45,252 nucleotides of DNA from Pelagibacteraceae bacterium (lineage in GTDB: Bacteria > Pseudomonadota > Alphaproteobacteria > Pelagibacterales > Pelagibacteraceae): contig SHWS01000011.1 in assembly GCA_009693705.1 (NCBI GenBank), positions 1 to 45,252 of the forward strand. Reading direction: 5' to 3'. Position numbers and translations under genes: made by a program. The notes beneath the pieces were generated by a model. The model ran no database searches. It was not told the origin of the DNA and was given only the letters and a program-made list of their open reading frames with translations. Below are positions 41,179 through 45,252 of this stretch, in pieces (the stretch's first letter is position 1; every line of letters starts with the position of its first letter).

Positions 41179-41935
41179 TTTTTACGGTTTTAAAGCCATC
41201 TATCTTCATGAGATGGATCGATTTAGAAGAACCTTGCTACAATCTTTAATATCTCCGGTATTATCAACGTCTTTATATTTTATTGTTTTTGGATCGGTTA
41301 TAGGAGGTTATGTGGAAACAATTGATGGTATAAGTTATGGATCGTATATTGTTCCTGGTTTATTAATGTTAACACTTTTAACTCAATCAATCAGTAATAC
41401 ATCTTTTGGTATTTTTTTTCCAAAATTTAATGGAACTATTTATGAAATTTTAGCAGCTCCTATTTCAACGTTAGAAATTGTAATAGCATTTGTTGGTGCG
41501 GGCGCCAGTAAAACTTTAATTATTGGTTCAGTAATTTTTATAACATCATTATTTTTTGTTGAAGTTAACGTTAAATATCCATTGCTGATGATATTCTTAC
41601 TAGTATTAGTCTCGGTTACCTTTTCGTTATTTGGATTTTTAATTGGGTTAATGAGTTCAAACTTTGAAGAAATTTCAATTATTCCAACCTTAATAATTAC
41701 CCCAATGGTTTTTTTGGGTGGAAGTTTATACTCACTAGATATGTTGTCGCCTTTTTGGCAAACAGTGACTTATTTTAACCCTGTAGTTTATCTAATAAAT
41801 GGATTGAGGTTTGCTTTTTATGGAGTTTCAGATTTTAATATATGGATAAGTATCAGTTCAATGATTGTGTTCTTAATTATTTGCACTGTAATAGTGGCTC
41901 TTTTACTTAAAAAAGGTTACAATATTAAATCTTAA
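41168..41935 (+). CDS. yadH: ABC-2 type transporter permease (YadH-like)
   Basis: Membrane partner of the preceding ATPase, with about six hydrophobic segments in 255 residues. IYLHEMDRFRRTLLQSLISPVLSTSLYFIVFG is the standard YadH opening, with SYGSYIVPGLLMLTLLTQS after it. IIPTLIITPMVFLGGSLYSLDMLSPFWQTV near 175-205 is the ABC-2 signature region. The start overlaps the ATPase gene by 11 bases; the true start could be a little later, but the overlap is typical. It runs convergently towards isocitrate lyase, 34 bases apart. Confidence 0.93.
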   Translation: MQFNFYGFKAIYLHEMDRFRRTLLQSLISPVLSTSLYFIVFGSVIGGYVETIDGISYGSYIVPGLLMLTLLTQSISNTSFGIFFPKFNGTIYEILAAPISTLEIVIAFVGAGASKTLIIGSVIFITSLFFVEVNVKYPLLMIFLLVLVSVTFSLFGFLIGLMSSNFEEISIIPTLIITPMVFLGGSLYSLDMLSPFWQTVTYFNPVVYLINGLRFAFYGVSDFNIWISISSMIVFLIICTVIVALLLKKGYNIKS

Positions 41936-41969
41936 CATCGAATACCTATAAGTTTTAAGTAATTTTTGA

Positions 41970-43244
41970 TTAAAATTGTTCTGACTCAGTTGAACCTGAC
42001 ATTGCTCCAGTTGAGCTTTTTCCACCGCTGATAGTGTTAGATACGGCATCAAAATAAGATGTTCCAACTTCTCGTTGATGTTTTACACTAGTGTAGCCAT
42101 CTTTTTCTCGAGAAAATTCTAATTGTTGAATTCTTGAATAAGCGGTCATGCCCTCTTTTTTATATTTTTCTGCTAATTCAAAAATAGCAATATTTTGAGC
42201 ATGAAATCCTGCAAGAGTAATAAATTGAAATTTATAACCCATCTCACCAATTTTTTGTTGGAAAGTAGCTATCTCTGGGTCAGATAAATGTTTTTTCCAA
42301 TTAAAAGAAGGAGAACAATTATATGCTAGTAATTTTCCTGGAAACTTTTCATGAATAGCATCAGCAAATTTTTTAGCTTCAGCAAGATTTGGAGTTGCTG
42401 TTTCACACCAAATTAAATCTGCATAAGGAGCGTAAGCTATTCCTCTCGAAATTGCTTGTTCTATCCCATCTCTAACATAAAAGAATCCCTCAGGAGATCT
42501 TTTGCCAGTTAAAAAAGGTTTATCATTATCATCATGATCGTTTGTAATTAATTTTGCGGCATTTGCATCTGTTCGAGCTAAAATAATTAATTCAACATTA
42601 GCAATGTCAGCAGCTAGTCTCGCTGCTTTTAAATTTCTGATCATAGTGCTTGTTGGCACTAGAACTTTTCCACCCATATGACCACATTTTTTTTCACTAG
42701 CTAATTGATCTTCAAAATGAACGCCTGCTGCTCCAGTTTTTATAAATTTTTTAGTAAGTTCAAACACATTTAAAGGTCCACCAAAACCAGCTTCACCATC
42801 AGCGATTATAGGCAACATGTAATCAGTTCTATTTTCTTTTTTCATATCACCGTCTAGAATTTCCATATGCTGAATTTGATCAGCTCTAATTAAAGAGTTA
42901 TTCATTGATTCGACTAATTTAGGGGCGCTGTCATAAGGATATAATGATTGATCGGGGTACATTTCACCTGCAGAATTAGCATCAGCAGCAACTTGCCATC
43001 CGCTTAAATAAATTGCTTTTAATCCAGCTTTTGCATGTTGAACAGCTTGATTGCCAGATAGAGAACCCATAGTATTAATATAAGGTTCAGAGTTTAATAA
43101 TTTCCAAAGTTTTTTAGATTGAATATCACACATAGTGTATTCAATTTTTATCGAGCCACGCAATCTTTCAACTTGTTCTGGTGTATAATCTCTTTTTATT
43201 CCAGCATATCTTTTTAAGTTGTAAGAAATATTTTCAGCGCTCAT
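41970..43244 (-). CDS. aceA: Isocitrate lyase
   Basis: Glyoxylate-bypass enzyme splitting isocitrate to succinate and glyoxylate. The active-site signature is [15 protein letters not shown] with Cys187; [33 protein letters not shown] near 57-88, [12 protein letters not shown] and [12 protein letters not shown] complete the family pattern. Length 424 is normal for the bacterial ~430-residue class. It allows growth on acetate, fatty-acid or C2-producing substrates. It diverges from the ScfR-type regulator across 318 bases that hold a small reading frame and a 26-base palindrome; control by that regulator is likely, as for RamB in corynebacteria. Confidence 0.97.
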   Translation of the reverse strand: MSAENISYNLKRYAGIKRDYTPEQVERLRGSIKIEYTMCDIQSKKLWKLLNSEPYINTMGSLSGNQAVQHAKAGLKAIYLSGWQVAADANSAGEMYPDQSLYPYDSAPKLVESMNNSLIRADQIQHMEILDGDMKKENRTDYMLPIIADGEAGFGGPLNVFELTKKFIKTGAAGVHFEDQLASEKKCGHMGGKVLVPTSTMIRNLKAARLAADIANVELIILARTDANAAKLITNDHDDNDKPFLTGKRSPEGFFYVRDGIEQAISRGIAYAPYADLIWCETATPNLAEAKKFADAIHEKFPGKLLAYNCSPSFNWKKHLSDPEIATFQQKIGEMGYKFQFITLAGFHAQNIAIFELAEKYKKEGMTAYSRIQQLEFSREKDGYTSVKHQREVGTSYFDAVSNTISGGKSSTGAMSGSTESEQF

Positions 43245-43289
43245 TTATTATTCTACTGTAAGGTTAAGGAAAATTCTTGAGAATATGAA

Positions 43290-43448
43290 TTACTTGCTAT
43301 CGTTATTGTCTTCAGCAATATCTTTCATTCCACTAGAACCCCAGTCACAATGATCATCTCTAAAGTAAATACTCTTACGGTTATGTTTGGTATGTTCTTC
43401 ACGAGTAGTTAGATTATTGTTATTTTGTTCTTTTTTGTTATTTTCCAT
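43290..43448 (-). CDS. Small hydrophilic protein, 52 residues
   Basis: An ATG-started minus-strand frame between aceA and the regulator, with aceA starting 46 bases further on. It is very polar: an Asn/Lys/Glu-rich start, TREEHTKHNRKSIYFRDDHCDWGSSG in the middle and a DIAEDNNDSK end. The composition (His, Asp, Trp, Gly, Arg) is not that of the surrounding A/T-rich spacer, which supports real coding. It may be transcribed with aceA from the palindrome region. No family recognised. Confidence 0.5.
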   Translation of the reverse strand: MENNKKEQNNNNLTTREEHTKHNRKSIYFRDDHCDWGSSGMKDIAEDNNDSK

Positions 43449-43521
43449 AATGTTAACTATATAATTTACTAAATTTACATAATCTACTAAATTGTTAAAA
43501 AAGCTTGTAAACTAAAGAAAT

Positions 43522-43554
43522 ATTTTGTAAATTATAATTTACAAAATTTACAAA
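43522..43554. promoter_or_regulatory. 26-bp palindrome plus a third half-site, probable ScfR-type operator
   Basis: 43522-43547 is a perfect inverted repeat whose arms contain TTTGTAAA (43524-43531) and TTTACAAA (43538-43545), and a second TTTACAAA follows at 43547-43554. It ends nine bases before the regulator's start. RamB/PccR-type regulators recognise TTTGCAAA-like half-sites, so this fits autoregulation and control of the divergent aceA side. Confidence 0.7.
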
Positions 43555-43562
43555 TAGAAAAT

Positions 43563-44990
43563 ATGAGTCAAATAAACTTAAAAATTGGGCCTAAAATTAA
43601 GTCTTTTAGGAGACAATTGGGCCTACAAGCCAATAAACTTGCAGAAGATTTAAATATATCTCCTAGTTATTTAAACCTTATTGAAAGTGGCAAGAGAAAA
43701 ATTGATGGGGATTTGCTGTTAAAAGTTTGTGAAAAACTCAATATTGAACTTTCAGATTTAACATCAAAATCAGACATTAATTTAGAAAATACCGTCTCTG
43801 AAATCTTAGATGATAAATTATTTGAAGATCTAGATATTCTTGGTCCAGAAATTAAGGATTTAGTGAGCACAAATCCAAAAATAGGTAAAGCCATTGTTAA
43901 ATTGGGCGATATATTAAAAGAGAAAGATCATGAACTGGTTAATAAAATTGAAAAAATTTCTGGCAAGATAGTTGACAATAGGAAAAGCTCATTTCCAGGT
44001 GAAGTAATCTCTGATTTTTTACAAGAAAATAAAAATTATTTTCCAAAACTAGAAGATTTTGCAAATAAAGTTTTTGAAAAAATTCAAAAAAATAATCGTA
44101 CTAGATATATTGAGTTGTGTGAATATTTAAAGTCGGAATATTCTATAAAAGTTATCGATGTTATCCCGGATGAAAATAAACCATTTTCAAAAATATATAA
44201 TAAAAATAAAAAAGAGCTTTTATTAAGCGATTATAGTTCAACAGAAACTAAAAAACTTTATGCAGCTGCTCAAATAGCGCAAGAGGGGGCAATGGAAGAT
44301 ATTGAAAATTATTTGTCAGGGTTCACGTTTCCATCAGAGGAGTCGAAGAACTTATCCAAAGTTGCCTTACTAAATTACTGTGGAGCAGCTATTTTAATGC
44401 CCTATAAATTATTTCATGCAGAGTGTAAAAAACTTAAATATGATTTAGAATTATTACAAATCACTTTTGCAACCTCATTTGAACAAGTGGCGCACAGAGT
44501 TACATCATTACAAGACCCAAAATTACCTGGGATACCTTTTCATTTGTTAAGAGTAGATGTTGCTGGAAACATTTCTAAAAGATTTTCTTTATCTGGAATT
44601 GAAATACCACGATATGGTGGAGCATGTCCTAGATGGAATGTTTATTCTGCATTTAGTAGACCGGGTGTCATTCAAGCGGCAATTAGTAAAATGACCAACG
44701 GTGAAAAATATGTTTGTATTGCTAGAACAGTTGAAAAGGGTATCGGAAAATTTGGCAAAACTAAGAGTTTGTTATCGATTGGTTTAGGCTGTGATGCCAA
44801 ATATGCAAAAGATTTTATTTATACTGAAAATATGAATATTAACGACAAATCATCTGAAATTCCCATAGGTGTTTCTTGTAGAACCTGTGATCGATTAGAT
44901 TGTTCTCAGCGTGCCTTTCCACCATTGCATAAAAAATTTAATGTTGATATTAACTCGAGAGGTGTATCTGTTTATGTTGTTAATGATTAA
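43563..44990 (+). CDS. ScfR-family regulator (XRE HTH + ImmA/IrrE-like + short-chain acyl-CoA sensing domain)
   Basis: Transcription factor of the RamB/PccR/MccR group that senses acyl-CoA thioesters. Residues ~8-62 form an XRE helix-turn-helix (KIKSFRRQLGLQANKLAEDL, SPSYLNLIESGKRK). The middle has an ImmA/IrrE-like domain (DUF955) near 185-290 but with no obvious HExxH zinc motif. The C-terminal DUF2083 part ends with VSCRTCDRLDCSQRAFPPL, Cys439, 442 and 447. Length 475 is normal. It diverges from isocitrate lyase and has a palindromic TTTGTAAA-type site at its own promoter, so it most likely represses or activates aceA and itself in response to acetyl- or propionyl-CoA. Confidence 0.92.
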   Translation: MSQINLKIGPKIKSFRRQLGLQANKLAEDLNISPSYLNLIESGKRKIDGDLLLKVCEKLNIELSDLTSKSDINLENTVSEILDDKLFEDLDILGPEIKDLVSTNPKIGKAIVKLGDILKEKDHELVNKIEKISGKIVDNRKSSFPGEVISDFLQENKNYFPKLEDFANKVFEKIQKNNRTRYIELCEYLKSEYSIKVIDVIPDENKPFSKIYNKNKKELLLSDYSSTETKKLYAAAQIAQEGAMEDIENYLSGFTFPSEESKNLSKVALLNYCGAAILMPYKLFHAECKKLKYDLELLQITFATSFEQVAHRVTSLQDPKLPGIPFHLLRVDVAGNISKRFSLSGIEIPRYGGACPRWNVYSAFSRPGVIQAAISKMTNGEKYVCIARTVEKGIGKFGKTKSLLSIGLGCDAKYAKDFIYTENMNINDKSSEIPIGVSCRTCDRLDCSQRAFPPLHKKFNVDINSRGVSVYVVND

Positions 44991-45067
44991 ATCTAATATT
45001 AAGTGTTTAAAACTTAGACTAATATGTTTTAAAACAAGTTTACTGCAAAAGTTATTGCTAACAATTA

Positions 45068-45096
45068 GATCCTGGGTTCAATTCCCTTCACCTGCT
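45068..45096 (+). tRNA. tRNA-like 3'-end fragment (T-arm and acceptor side), degenerate
   Basis: GGGTTCAATTCCC gives a T-loop of the TTCRANY type with three good stem pairs, followed by seven bases and a discriminator-like T. No D-arm, anticodon arm or matching 5' acceptor strand is found in the ~80 bases before it. It is therefore a scrap of a tRNA, as left beside integration or deletion points, or a chance match. Confidence 0.3.
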
Positions 45097-45114
45097 TAAA
45101 AAAACAATTAAGCA
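45093..45114. terminator. Small 7-bp hairpin after the regulator gene
   Basis: TGCTTAA (45093-45099) pairs with TTAAGCA (45108-45114) around an A-rich loop. It lies between the two converging genes and overlaps the end of the tRNA-like scrap. It is a weak terminator candidate for either strand because no long T-run follows. Confidence 0.35.
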
Positions 45115-45168
45115 CTTAATTTTCTATCTTTTCTATATTTGTTTAGACAGCAGACCTTTGTTTATTAA

Positions 45169-45252
45169 TCAATCTTTAGATTTAGGACCAAAAAATTTAC
45201 TGTGTCTTAATCTCATAACCACAATTGCAATTGCTATTAATAAAATTGCAAT
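45169..45252 (-). CDS. C-terminal end of a small membrane protein, partial
   Basis: A minus-strand frame entering from the right edge ends at a TGA at 45169-45171. The 27 visible residues show a hydrophobic run (IAILLIAIAIVV) followed by a basic, hydrophilic tail, MRLRHSKFFGPKSKD. This looks like a final transmembrane helix with a cytoplasmic tail. No family can be named from this much, and the rest lies outside the window. Confidence 0.45.
   Translation of the reverse strand: MAILLIAIAIVVMRLRHSKFFGPKSKD

Noticed and set aside
44911-45099. 62-codon plus-strand frame over the end of the regulator gene
   Set aside because: Out of frame with the regulator's conserved Cys-rich end and continues through the tRNA-like scrap; a shadow.
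1-45252. CRISPR arrays, insertion sequences, rRNA genes or phage genes
   Set aside because: No repeat-spacer pattern, transposase, terminal inverted repeats or rRNA was seen on either strand.

Overview
The window is about 45 kb of very AT-rich, tightly packed bacterial DNA. Spacers are often 1-10 bases, several gene pairs overlap by TAATG or ATGA, and proteins are Lys/Asn/Ile-rich. This style, a thiamin-type riboswitch in front of a sodium:solute symporter (the thiV arrangement described in SAR11), isocitrate lyase beside an ScfR-type regulator, and heavy use of ABC substrate-binding proteins all point to a streamlined marine alphaproteobacterium of the SAR11/Pelagibacterales type. That assignment is inference; there is no rRNA or other phylogenetic marker in the window.

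Layout. (1) 1-1824, minus: a cut-off ParA-like fragment with an export signal, then moaC and moaA of molybdenum cofactor synthesis. (2) 1880-8780: a hydroxyacid dehydrogenase, an enolase-superfamily dehydratase, a DapA-type lyase and a complete NitT/TauT-type ABC transporter on the minus strand, divergent from an AraC/GlxA-type activator on the plus strand. The 193-base gap between them carries two tandem half-site pairs in mirrored orientation. (3) 8794-15499, minus: aldo/keto reductase, COG3618 lactonase and SDR (a lactone-type deoxysugar oxidation set), then a sugar ABC transporter and an IolG-type dehydrogenase. (4) 15811-25745, both strands: UxaA-type dehydratase, IolE, a SerA-like dehydrogenase, HpcH-type aldolase, aldehyde dehydrogenase, IolD, another Gfo/Idh oxidoreductase and another 2-hydroxyacid dehydrogenase. 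(5) 25766-34628, plus: a second sugar ABC transporter, FucU mutarotase, ribokinase, aldo/keto reductase, SDR, Mak-like ROK kinase lacking its zinc cysteines, a remnant of a deleted ABC ATPase, a xylose-dehydrogenase-like SDR, and an aldose epimerase broken by a 15-A tract. (6) 34681-38601: small proteins, then a compact flavin monooxygenase / RidA / DUF1028 / M20 deacylase cassette. (7) 38645-41935: TPP-type riboswitch with a ThiV-like symporter, then an ABC-2 exporter pair. (8) 41970-45252: isocitrate lyase, a 52-residue protein, the ScfR-type regulator with a 26-base palindrome just upstream, a tRNA-like 3' scrap, and a partial membrane protein.

How it works together: most of the window is a sugar, deoxysugar and cyclitol catabolic island. 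Three periplasmic binding proteins import substrates. Dehydrogenases, a lactonase, dehydratases and aldolases turn aldoses into pyruvate and an aldehyde without phosphorylation, and the aldehyde and hydroxyacid dehydrogenases finish the products. Three inositol enzymes (IolG, IolE, IolD) are present but the later steps are not. The only dedicated regulators seen are the AraC protein at one end and the ScfR protein at the other. The best candidates for undescribed biology are the NitT/TauT-dehydratase-lyase operon (region 2) and the monooxygenase/RidA/DUF1028/M20 cassette (region 6). Notable curiosities are the exported ParA-like fragment and the homopolymer-split galM.
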